A DNA stretch of 64,000 bases from Synchiropus splendidus (taxonomy: Eukaryota > Chordata > Actinopteri > Syngnathiformes > Callionymidae), in contig NW_026527086.1 of the NCBI RefSeq assembly GCF_027744825.2, positions 1 through 64,000 of the forward strand, written 5' to 3'. The position numbers and the translations under genes are program-made. Of this stretch, positions 50,957 to 62,424 are shown piece after piece; within the stretch, counting starts at the first letter, position 1; the number at the start of each line of letters is the position of its first letter. Below the pieces are notes generated by a model. That model had not been told where the DNA came from. It saw nothing but the letters and a program-made list of their open reading frames with translations, and searched no databases.

Positions 50957-51144
50957 CGCTTTTCAGCCTGAGATAAGGTGGGTTTCGGAACGCCAAACAT
51001 AAAAGTGTTGATAACTTTCGAAAAACACTTCAGACAGCTTAGATTTGATGTGCACCTACTAGAAAGACCCTTTCTGCTATAGTGGGAGGTTAAAATTTCA
51101 TGTTCTGAAGCTTCCCTGAAAAGTTATGGCACAATGCGTAAAAA
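50957..51144 (+). repeat. Mosaic monomer C2 (c63 and c99 without g79)
   Basis: It carries c63 (TTCGAA), c82 and c99 (GTGCAC) as in C, but retains c79 as in A and B. Equivalent monomers lie near 21817, 31420, 33662, 35541, 54717, 60733 and 63177. Two of them (at 35541 and 54717) also share 'acatcaaag' and 'ctatagcggg', which links those two loci by descent. The 'gcggg' change occurs in a third C2 at 33787, which also has a one-base deletion just before it. Confidence 0.82.
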
Positions 51145-53400
51145 CGCTTTTCAGCCTGAGATAAGGTGGGTTTCGGAACGCCAAACATAAAAGTGTTGAT
51201 AACTTTGGAAAAACACTTCAGACAGTTTAGATTTGATGTGCAACTACTAGAAAGACCCTTTCTGCTATAGTGGGAGGTTAAAATTTCATGTTCTGAAGCT
51301 TCCCTGAAAAGTTATGGCACAATGCACAAAAACGCTTTTCAGCCTGAGATAAGGTGGGTTTCGGAACGCCAAACATAAAAGTGTTAATAACTTTGGAAAA
51401 ACACTTCAGACAGTTTAGATTTGATGTGCAACTACTAGAAAGACCCTTTCTGCTATAGTGGGAGGTTAAACTTTCATGTTCTGAAGCTTCCCTGAAAAGT
51501 TATGGCACAATGCACAAAAACGCTTTTCAGCCTGAGATAAGGTGGGTTTCGGAACGCCAAACATAAAAGTGTTGATAACTTTCGAAAAACACTTCAGAGA
51601 GCTTAGATTTGATGTGCACCTACTAGAAAGACCCTTTCTGCTATAGTGGGAGGTTAAAATTTCATGTTCTGAAGCTTCCCTGAAAAGTTATGGCACAATG
51701 CGTAAAAACGCTTTTCAGCCTGAGATAAGGTGGGTTTCGGAACGCCAAACATAAAAGTGTTGATAACTTTTGAAAAACACTTCAGACAGCTTAGATTTGA
51801 TGTGCAACTACTAGAAAGACCCTTTCTGCTATAGTGGGAGGTTAAAATTTCATGTTCTGAAGCTTCCCTGAAAAGTTATGGCACAATGCACAAAAACGCT
51901 TTTCAGCCTGAGATAAGGTGGGTTTCGGAACGCCAAACATAAAAGTGTTGATAACTTTGGAAAAACACTTCAGACAGTTTAGATTTGATGTGCAACTACT
52001 AGAAAGACCCTTTCTGCTATAGTGGGAGGTTAAAATTTCATGTTCTGAAGCTTCCCTGAAAAGTTATGGCACAATGCACAAAAACGCTTTTCAGCCTGAG
52101 ATAAGGTGGGTTTCGGAACGCCAAACATAAAAGTGTTGATAACTTTCGAAAAACAATTCAGAGAGCTTAGATTTGATGTGCACCTACTAGAAAGACCCTT
52201 TCTGCTATAGTGGGAGGTTAAAATTTCATGTTCTGAAGCTTTCCTGAAAAGTTATGGCACAATGCACAAAAACGCTTTTCAGCCTGAGATAAGGTGGGTT
52301 TCGGAACGCCAAACATAAAAGTGTTGATAACTTTGGAAAAACACTTCAGACAGTTTAGATTTGATGTGCAACTACTAGAAAGACCCTTTCTGCTATAGTG
52401 GGAGGTTAAAATTTCATGTTCTGAAGCTTCCCTGAAAAGTTATGGCACAATGCACAAAAACGCTTTTCAGCCTGAGATAAGGTGGGTTTCGGAACGCCAA
52501 ACATAAAAGTGTTAATAACTTTGGAAAAACACTTCAGACAGTTTAGATTTGATGTGCAACTACTAGAAAGACCCTTTCTGCTATAGTGGGAGGTTAAAAT
52601 TTCATGTTCTGAAGCTTCCCTGAAAAGTTATGGCACAATGCACAAAAACGCTTTTCAGCCTGAGATAAGGTGGGTTTCGGAACGCCAAACATAAAAGTGT
52701 TGATAACTTTCGAAAAACACTTCAGAGAGCTTAGATTTGATGTGCACCTACTAGAAAGACCCTTTCTGCTATAGTGGGAGGTTAAAATTTCATGTTCTGA
52801 AGCTTCCCTGAAAAGTTATGGCACAATGCGTAAAAACGCTTTTCAGCCTGAGATAAGGTGGGTTTCGGAACGCCAAACATAAAAGTGTTGATAACTTTGG
52901 AAAAACACTTCAGACAGTTTAGATTTGATGTGCAACTACTAGAAAGACCCTTTCTGCTATAGTGGGAGGTTAAAATTTCATGTTCTGAAGCTTTCCTGAA
53001 AAGTTATGGCACAATGCACAAAAACGCTTTTCAGCCTGAGATAAGGTGGGTTTCGGAACGCCAAACATAAAAGTGTTGATAACTTTTGAAAAACACTTCA
53101 GACAGCTTAGATTTGATGTGCAACTACTAGAAAGACCCTTTCTGCTATAGTGGGAGGTTAAAATTTCATGTTCTGAAGCTTCCCTGAAAAGTTATGGCAC
53201 AATGCACAAAAACGCTTTTCAGCCTGAGATAAGGTGGGTTTCGGAACGCCAAACATAAAAGTGTTGATAACTTTGGAAAAACACTTCAGACAGTTTAGAT
53301 TTGATGTGCAACTACTAGAAAGACCCTTTCTGCTATAGTGGGAGGTTAAAATTTCATGTTCTGAAGCTTCCCTGAAAAGTTATGGCACAATGCACAAAAA

Positions 53401-56400
53401 CGCTTTTCAGCCTGAGATAAGGTGGGTTTCGGAACGCCAAACATAAAAGTGTTGATAACTTTTGAAAAACACTTCAGACAGCTTAGATTTGATGTGCAAC
53501 TACTAGAAAGACCCTTTCTGCTATAGTGGGAGGTTAAAATTTCATGTTCTGAAGCTTCCCTGAAAAGTTATGGCACAATGCACAAAAACGCTTTTCAGCC
53601 TGAGATAAGGTGGGTTTCGGAACGCCAAACATAAAAGTGTTGATAACTTTGGAAAAACACTTCAGACAGTTTAGATTTGATGTGCAACTACTAGAAAGAC
53701 CCTTTCTGCTATAGTGGGAGGTTAAAATTTCATGTTCTGAAGCTTCCCTGAAAAGTTATGGCACAATGCACAAAAACGCTTTTCAGCCTGAGATAAGGTG
53801 GGTTTCGGAACGCCAAACATAAAAGTGTTGATAACTTTGGAAAAACACTTCAGACAGTTTAGATTTGATGTGCAACTACTAGAAAGACCCTTTCTGCTAT
53901 AGTGGGAGGTTAAAATTTCATGTTCTGAAGCTTCCCTGAAAAGTTATGGCACAATGCACAAAAACGCTTTTCAGCCTGAGATAAGGTGGGTTTCGGAACG
54001 CCAAACATAAAAGTGTTGATAACTTTCGAAAAACACTTCAGAGAGCTTAGATTTGATGTGCACCTACTAGAAAGACCCTTTCTGCTATAGTGGGAGGTTA
54101 AAATTTCATGTTCTGAAGCTTCCCTGAAAAGTTATGGCACAATGCACAAAAACGCTTTTCAGCCTGAGATAAGGTGGGTTTCGGAACGCCAAACATAAAA
54201 GTGTTGATAACTTTCGAAAAACACTTCAGAGAGCTTAGATTTGATGTGCACCTACTAGAAAGACCCTTTCTGCTATAGTGGGAGGTTAAAATTTCATGTT
54301 CTGAAGCTTTCCTGAAAAGTTATGGCACAATGCACAAAAACGCTTTTCAGCCTGAGATAAGGTGGGTTTCGGAACGCCAAACATAAAAGTGTTGATAACT
54401 TTCGAAAAACACTTCAGAGAGCTTAGATTTGATGTGCACCTACTAGAAAGACCCTTTCTGCTATAGTGGGAGGTTAAAATTTCATGTTCTGAAGCTTCCC
54501 TGAAAAGTTATGGCACAATGCGTAAAAACGCTTTTCAGCCTGAGATAAGGTGGGTTTCGGAACGCCAAACATAAAAGTGTTGATAACTTTGGAAAAACAC
54601 TTCAGACAGCTTAGATTTGATGTGCAACTACTAGAAAGACCCTTTCTGCTATAGTGGGAGGTTAAAATTTCATGTTCTGAAGCTTCCCTGAAAAGTTATG
54701 GCACAATGCACAAAAACGCTTTTCAGCCTGAGATAAGGTGGGTTTCGGAACGCCAAACATCAAAGTGTTGATAACTTTCGAAAAACACTTCAGACAGCTT
54801 AGATTTGATGTGCACCTACTAGAAAGACCCTTTCTGCTATAGCGGGAGGTTAAAATTTCATGTTCTGAAGCTTCCCTGAAAAGTTATGGCACAATGCGTA
54901 AAAACGCTTTTCAGCCTGAGATAAGGTGGGTTTCGGAACGCCAAACATAAAAGTGTTGATAACTTTGGAAAAACACTTCAGACAGTTTAGATTTGATGTG
55001 CAACTACTAGAAAGACCCTTTCTGCTATAGTGGGAGGTTAAAATTTCATGTTCTGAAGCTTCCCTGAAAAGTTATGATACAATGCACAAAAACGCTTTTC
55101 AGCCTGAGATAAGGTGGGTTTCGGAACGCCAAACATAAAAGTGTTAATAACTTTGGAAAAACACTTCAGACAGTTTAGATTTGATGTGCAACTACTAGAA
55201 AGACCCTTTCTGCTATAGTGGGAGGTTAAAATTTCATGTTCTGAAGCTTCCCTGAAAAGTTATGGCACAATGCACAAAAACGCTTTTCAGCCTGAGATAA
55301 GGTGGGTTTCGGAACGCCAAACATAAAAGTGTTGATAACTTTCGAAAAACACTTCAGAGAGCTTAGATTTGATGTGCACCTACTAGAAAGACCCTTTCTG
55401 CTATAGTGGGAGGTTAAAATTTCATGTTCTGAAGCTTCCCTGAAAAGTTATGGCACAATGCGTAAAAACGCTTTTCAGCCTGAGATAAGGTGGGTTTCGG
55501 AACGCCAAACATAAAAGTGTTGATAACTTTGGAAAAACACTTCAGACAGTTTAGATTTGATGTGCAACTACTAGAAAGACCCTTTCTGCTATAGTGGGAG
55601 GTTAAAATTTCATGTTCTGAAGCTTTCCTGAAAAGTTATGGCACAATGCACAAAAACGCTTTTCAGCCTGAGATAAGGTGGGTTTCGGAACGCCAAACAT
55701 AAAAGTGTTGATAACTTTTGAAAAACACTTCAGACAGCTTAGATTTGATGTGCAACTACTAGAAAGACCCTTTCTGCTATAGTGGGAGGTTAAAATTTCA
55801 TGTTCTGAAGCTTCCCTGAAAAGTTATGGCACAATGCACAAAAACGCTTTTCAGCCTGAGATAAGGTGGGTTTCGGAACGCCAAACATAAAAGTGTTGAT
55901 AACTTTGGAAAAACACTTCAGACAGTTTAGATTTGATGTGCAACTACTAGAAAGACCCTTTCTGCTATAGTGGGAGGTTAAAATTTCATGTTCTGAAGCT
56001 TCCCTGAAAAGTTATGGCACAATGCACAAAAACGCTTTTCAGCCTGAGATAAGGTGGGTTTCGGAACGCCAAACATAAAAGTGTTGATAACTTTCGAAAA
56101 ACAATTCAGAGAGCTTAGATTTGATGTGCACCTACTAGAAAGACCCTTTCTGCTATAGTGGGAGGTTAAAATTTCATGTTCTGAAGCTTTCCTGAAAAGT
56201 TATGGCACAATGCACAAAAACGCTTTTCAGCCTGAGATAAGGTGGGTTTCGGAACGCCAAACATAAAAGTGTTGATAACTTTGGAAAAACACTTCAGACA
56301 GTTTAGATTTGATGTGCAACTACTAGAAAGACCCTTTCTGCTATAGTGGGAGGTTAAAATTTCATGTTCTGAAGCTTCCCTGAAAAGTTATGGCACAATG

Positions 56401-58852
56401 CACAAAAACGCTTTTCAGCCTGAGATAAGGTGGGTTTCGGAACGCCAAACATAAAAGTGTTGATAACTTTGGAAAAACACTTCAGACAGTTTAGATTTGA
56501 TGTGCAACTACTAGAAAGACCCTTTCTGCTATAGTGGGAGGTTAAAATTTCATGTTCTGAAGCTTCCCTGAAAAGTTATGGCACAATGCACAAAAACGCT
56601 TTTCAGCCTGAGATAAGGTGGGTTTCGGAACGCCAAACATAAAAGTGTTGATAACTTTGGAAAAACACTTCAGACAGTTTAGATTTGATGTGCAACTACT
56701 AGAAAGACCCTTTCTGCTATAGTGGGAGGTTAAAATTTCATGTTCTGAAGCTTCCCTGAAAAGTTATGGCACAATGCACAAAAACGCTTTTCAGCCTGAG
56801 ATAAGGTGGGTTTCGGAACGCCAAACATAAAAGTGTTGATAACTTTCGAAAAACAATTCAGAGAGCTTATATTTGATGTGCACCTACTAGAAAGACCCTT
56901 TCTGCTATAGTGGGAGGTTAAAATTTCATGTTCTGAAGCTTTCCTGAAAAGTTATGGCACAATGCACAAAAACGCTTTTCAGCCTGAGATAAGGTGGGTT
57001 TCGGAACGCCAAACATAAAAGTGTTGATAACTTTGGAAAAACACTTCAGACAGTTTAGATTTGATGTGCAACTACTAGAAAGACCCTTTCTGCTATAGTG
57101 GGAGGTTAAAATTTCATGTTCTGAAGCTTCCCTGAAAAGTTATGGCACAATGCACAAAAACGCTTTTCAGCCTGAGATAAGGTGGGTTTCCGAACGCCAA
57201 ACATAAAAGTGTTGATAACTTTGGAAAAACACTTCAGACAGTTTAGATTTGATGTGCAACTACTAGAAAGACCCTTTCTGCTATAGTGGGAGGTTAAAAT
57301 TTCATGTTCTGAAGCTTCCCTGAAAAGTTATGGCACAATGCACAAAAACGCTTTTCAGCCTGAGATAAGGTGGGTTTCGGAACGCCAAACATAAAAGTGT
57401 TGATAACTTTGGAAAAACACTTCAGACAGTTTAGATTTGATGTGCAACTACTAGAAAGACCCTTTCTGCTATAGTGGGAGGTTAAAATTTCATGTTCTGA
57501 AGCTTCCCTGAAAAGTTATGGCACAATGCACAAAAACGCTTTTCAGCCTGAGATAAGGTGGGTTTCGGAACGCCAAACATAAAAGTGTTGATAACTTTCG
57601 AAAAACACTTCAGAGAGCTTAGATTTGATGTGCACCTACTAGAAAGACCCTTTCTGCTATAGTGGGAGGTTAAAATTTCATGTTCTGAAGCTTCCCTGAA
57701 AAGTTATGGGACAATGCGTAAAAACGCTTTTCAGCCTGAGATAAGGTGGGTTTCGGAACGCCAAACATAAAAGTGTTGATAACTTTGGAAAAACACTTCA
57801 GACAGTTTAGATTTGATGTGCAACTACTAGAAAGACCCTTTCTGCTATAGTGGGAGGTTAAAATTTCATGTTCTGAAGCTTCCCTGAAAAGTTATGGCAC
57901 AATGCACAAAAACGCTTTTCAGCCTGAGATAAGGTGGGTTTCGGAACGCCAAACATAAAAGTGTTGATAACTTTGGAAAAACACTTCAGACAGTTTAGAT
58001 TTGATGTGCAACTACTAGAAAGACCCTTTCTGCTATAGTGGGAGGTTAAAATTTCATGTTCTGAAGCTTTCCTGAAAAGTTATGGCACAATGCACAAAAA
58101 CGCTTTTCAGCCTGAGATAAGGTGGGTTTCGGAACGCCAAACATAAAAGTGTTGATAACTTTCGAAAAACACTTCAGACAGCTTAGATTTGATGTGCAAC
58201 TACTAGAAAGACCCTTTCTGCTATAGTGGGAGGTTAAAATTTCATGTTCTGAAGCTTCCCTGAAAAGTTATGGCACAATGCACAAAAACGCTTTTCAGCC
58301 TGAGATAAGGTGGGTTTCGGAACGCCAAACATAAAAGTGTTGATAACTTTGGAAAAACACTTCAGACAGTTTAGATTTGATGTGCAACTACTAGAAAGAC
58401 CCTTTCTGCTATAGTGGGAGGTTAAAATTTCATGTTCTGAAGCTTCCCTGAAAAGTTATGGCACAATGCGTAAAAACGCATTTCAGCCTGAGATAAGGTG
58501 GGTTTCGGAACGCCAAACATAAAAGTGTTGATAACTTTGGAAAAACACTTCAGACAGTTTAGATTTGATGTGCAACTACTAGAAAGACCCTTTCTGCTAT
58601 AGTGGGAGGTTAAAATTTCATGTTCTGAAGCTTTCCTGAAAAGTTATGGCACAATGCACAAAAACGCTTTTCAGCCTGAGATAAGGTGGGTTTCGGAACG
58701 CCAAACATAAAAGTGTTGATAACTTTTGAAAAACACTTCAGACAGCTTAGATTTGATGTGCAACTACTAGAAAGACCCTTTCTGCTATAGTGGGAGGTTA
58801 AAATTTCATGTTCTGAAGCTTCCCTGAAAAGTTATGGCACAATGCACAAAAA
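53401..58852 (+). repeat. 29-monomer segment, copy 2 of a long-range duplication
   Basis: This is the counterpart of 34225-39676. It differs in having normal bases at the g129a, 'tctcc' and 'taatgttc' sites and one A with c158 where copy 1 has A-T (near 57880). It also has its own singletons: 'tatgatac' near 55077, 'cttatattt' near 56869 and 'tttccgaac' near 57191. Such an offset could come from unequal exchange or from an insertion of copied sequence; the sequence does not distinguish them. Confidence 0.85.
56033..58852 (+). repeat. 15-monomer block, copy 4 (partial set of marks)
   Basis: It lies 10152 bp (54 monomers) after copy 3 and 19176 bp after copy 1. It has 'tatgggac' (57710) and 'cgcatttcag' (58480), but normal bases at the 'tctcc' and 'taatgttc' positions, and A with c158 at the tenth monomer. 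It is either ancestral to the other three or partly converted back to the majority sequence. Confidence 0.87.
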
Positions 58853-59980
58853 CGCTTTTCAGCCTGAGATAAGGTGGGTTTCGGAACGCCAAACATAAAA
58901 GTGTTGATAACTTTGGAAAAACACTTCAGACAGTTTAGATTTGATGTGCAACTACTAGAAAGACCCTTTCTGCTATAGTGGGAGGTTAAAATTTCATGTT
59001 CTGAAGCTTCCCTGAAAAGTTATGGCACAATGCGTAAAAACGCTTTTCAGCCTGAGATAAGGTGGGTTTCGGAACGCCAAACATAAAAGTGTTGATAACT
59101 TTGGAAAAACACTTCAGACAGTTTAGATTTGATGTGCAACTACTAGAAAGACCCTTTCTGCTATAGTGGGAGGTTAAAATTTCATGTTCTGAAGCTTTCC
59201 TGAAAAGTTATGGCACAATGCACAAAAACGCTTTTCAGCCTGAGATAAGGTGGGTTTCGGAACGCCAAACATAAAAGTGTTGATAACTTTTGAAAAACAC
59301 TTCAGACAGCTTAGATTTGATGTGCAACTACTAGAAAGACCCTTTCTGCTATAGTGGGAGGTTAAAATTTCATGTTCTGAAGCTTCCCTGAAAAGTTATG
59401 GCACAATGCACAAAAACGCTTTTCAGCCTGAGATAAGGTGGGTTTCGGAACGCCAAACATAAAAGTGTTGATAACTTTTGAAAAACACTTCAGACAGCTT
59501 AGATTTGATGTGCAACTACTAGAAAGACCCTTTCTGCTATAGTGGGAGGTTAAAATTTCATGTTCTGAAGCTTCCCTGAAAAGTTATGGCACAATGCACA
59601 AAAACGCTTTTCAGCCTGAGATAAGGTGGGTTTCGGAACGCCAAACATAAAAGTGTTGATAACTTTGGAAAAACACTTCAGACAGTTTAGATTTGATGTG
59701 CAACTACTAGAAAGACCCTTTCTGCTATAGTGGGAGGTTAAAATTTCATGTTCTGAAGCTTCCCTGAAAAGTTATGGCACAATGCACAAAAACGCTTTTC
59801 AGCCTGAGATAAGGTGGGTTTCGGAACGCCAAACATAAAAGTGTTGATAACTTTGGAAAAACACTTCAGACAGTTTAGATTTGATGTGCAACTACTAGAA
59901 AGACCCTTTCTGCTATAGTGGGAGGTTAAAATTTCATGTTCTGAAGCTTCCCTGAAAAGTTATGGCACAATGCACAAAAA

Positions 59981-62424
59981 CGCTTTTCAGCCTGAGATAA
60001 GGTGGGTTTCGGAACGCCAAACATAAAAGTGTTGATAACTTTCGAAAAACACTTCAGAGAGCTTAGATTTGATGTGCACCTACTAGAAAGACCCTTTCTG
60101 CTATAGTGGGAGGTTAAAATTTCATGTTCTGAAGCTTTCCTGAAAAGTTATGGCACAATGCACAAAAACGCTTTTCAGCCTGAGATAAGGTGGGTTTCGG
60201 AACGCCAAACATAAAAGTGTTGATAACTTTCGAAAAACACTTCAGAGAGCTTAGATTTGATGTGCACCTACTAGAAAGACCCTTTCTGCTATAGTGGGAG
60301 GTTAAAATTTCATGTTCTGAAGCTTTCCTGAAAAGTTATGGCACAATGCACAAAAACGCTTTTCAGCCTGAGATAAGGTGGGTTTCGGAACGCCAAACAT
60401 AAAAGTGTTGATAACTTTCGAAAAACACTTCAGAGAGCTTAGATTTGATGTGCACCTACTAGAAAGACCCTTTCTGCTATAGTGGGAGGTTAAAATTTCA
60501 TGTTCTGAAGCTTCCCTGAAAAGTTATGGCACAATGCGTAAAAACGCTTTTCAGCCTGAGATAAGGTGGGTTTCGGAACGCCAAACATAAAAGTGTTGAT
60601 AACTTTGGAAAAACACTTCAGACAGCTTAGATTTGATGTGCAACTACTAGAAAGACCCTTTCTGCTATAGTGGGAGGTTAAAATTTCATGTTCTGAAGCT
60701 TCCCTGAAAAGTTATGGCACAATGCACAAAAACGCTTTTCAGCCTGAGATAAGGTGGGTTTCGGAACGCCAAACATAAAAGTGTTGATAACTTTCGAAAA
60801 ACACTTCAGACAGCTTAGATTTGATGTGCACCTACTAGAAAGACCCTTTCTGCTATAGTGGGAGGTTAAAATTTCATGTTCTGAAGCTTCCCTGAAAAGT
60901 TATGGCACAATGCGTAAAAACGCTTTTCAGCCTGAGATAAGGTGGGTTTCGGAACGCCAAACATAAAAGTGTTGATAACTTTGGAAAAACACTTCAGACA
61001 GTTTAGATTTGATGTGCAACTACTAGAAAGACCCTTTCTGCTATAGTGGGAGGTTAAAATTTCATGTTCTGAAGCTTCCCTGAAAAGTTATGGCACAATG
61101 CACAAAAACGCTTTTCAGCCTGAGATAAGGTGGGTTTCGGAACGCCAAACATAAAAGTGTTAATAACTTTGGAAAAACACTTCAGACAGTTTAGATTTGA
61201 TGTGCAACTACTAGAAAGACCCTTTCTGCTATAGTGGGAGGTTAAACTTTCATGTTCTGAAGCTTCCCTGAAAAGTTATGGCACAATGCACAAAAACGCT
61301 TTTCAGCCTGAGATAAGGTGGGTTTCGGAACGCCAAACATAAAAGTGTTGATAACTTTCGAAAAACACTTCAGAGAGCTTAGATTTGATGTGCACCTACT
61401 AGAAAGACCCTTTCTGCTATAGTGGGAGGTTAAAATTTCATGTTCTGAAGCTTCCCTGAAAAGTTATGGCACAATGCGTAAAAACGCTTTTCAGCCTGAG
61501 ATAAGGTGGGTTTCGGAACGCCAAACATAAAAGTGTTGATAACTTTTGAAAAACACTTCAGACAGCTTAGATTTGATGTGCAACTACTAGAAAGACCCTT
61601 TCTGCTATAGTGGGAGGTTAAAATTTCATGTTCTGAAGCTTCCCTGAAAAGTTATGGCACAATGCACAAAAACGCTTTTCAGCCTGAGATAAGGTGGGTT
61701 TCGGAACGCCAAACATAAAAGTGTTGATAACTTTGGAAAAACACTTCAGACAGTTTAGATTTGATGTGCAACTACTAGAAAGACCCTTTCTGCTATAGTG
61801 GGAGGTTAAAATTTCATGTTCTGAAGCTTCCCTGAAAAGTTATGGCACAATGCACAAAAACGCTTTTCAGCCTGAGATAAGGTGGGTTTCGGAACGCCAA
61901 ACATAAAAGTGTTGATAACTTTCGAAAAACAATTCAGAGAGCTTAGATTTGATGTGCACCTACTAGAAAGACCCTTTCTGCTATAGTGGGAGGTTAAAAT
62001 TTCATGTTCTGAAGCTTTCCTGAAAAGTTATGGCACAATGCACAAAAACGCTTTTCAGCCTGAGATAAGGTGGGTTTCGGAACGCCAAACATAAAAGTGT
62101 TGATAACTTTTGAAAAACACTTCAGACAGCTTAGATTTGATGTGCAACTACTAGAAAGACCCTTTCTGCTATAGTGGGAGGTTAAAATTTCATGTTCTGA
62201 AGCTTCCCTGAAAAGTTATGGCACAATGCACAAAAACGCTTTTCAGCCTGAGATAAGGTGGGTTTCGGAACGCCAAACATAAAAGTGTTGATAACTTTGG
62301 AAAAACACTTCAGACAGTTTAGATTTGATGTGCAACTACTAGAAAGACCCTTTCTGCTATAGTGGGAGGTTAAAATTTCATGTTCTGAAGCTTCCCTGAA
62401 AAGTTATGGCACAATGCACAAAAA
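59981..62424 (+). repeat. 13-monomer HOR unit, copy 1 (2444 bp)
   Basis: The order is C-T, C-T, C-g, A2, C2, A, D with 'ttaaacttt' (61247), C-g, B, A, C'-T, B, A. The next unit starts at 62425 with the same order and the same private change at 63690, one base short of 13 monomers because of the deletion at about 63331. The adjacent position and the small number of differences suggest a recent tandem duplication. Confidence 0.9.

Larger units (their letters stand above)
36105..51332 (+). repeat. Domain IV: C' pairs, no D, 22/26-monomer repeats
   Basis: D was not found here and C' returns, now in pairs four monomers apart (C'-T, A, A, A, C'-T). Three copies of a 15-monomer block begin at 36857, 41745 and 45881, separated by linkers of 11 and 7 monomers, so the repeat period is 26 and then 22 monomers. 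The right end is the start of a second long unit with a C-T, C-T, C-g run at 50205. No gene or interruption is present. Confidence 0.84.
50205..52272 (+). repeat. Eleven-monomer block related to the 13-monomer HOR
   Basis: The order is C-T, C-T, C-g, A2, C2, A, D with 'ttaaacttt' (51471), C-g, B, A, C'-T. It matches the first eleven monomers of the unit at 59981, which lies 9776 bp (52 monomers) downstream with the same private change at 61247. After the C' it goes on with A and D rather than B and A. Confidence 0.86.
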
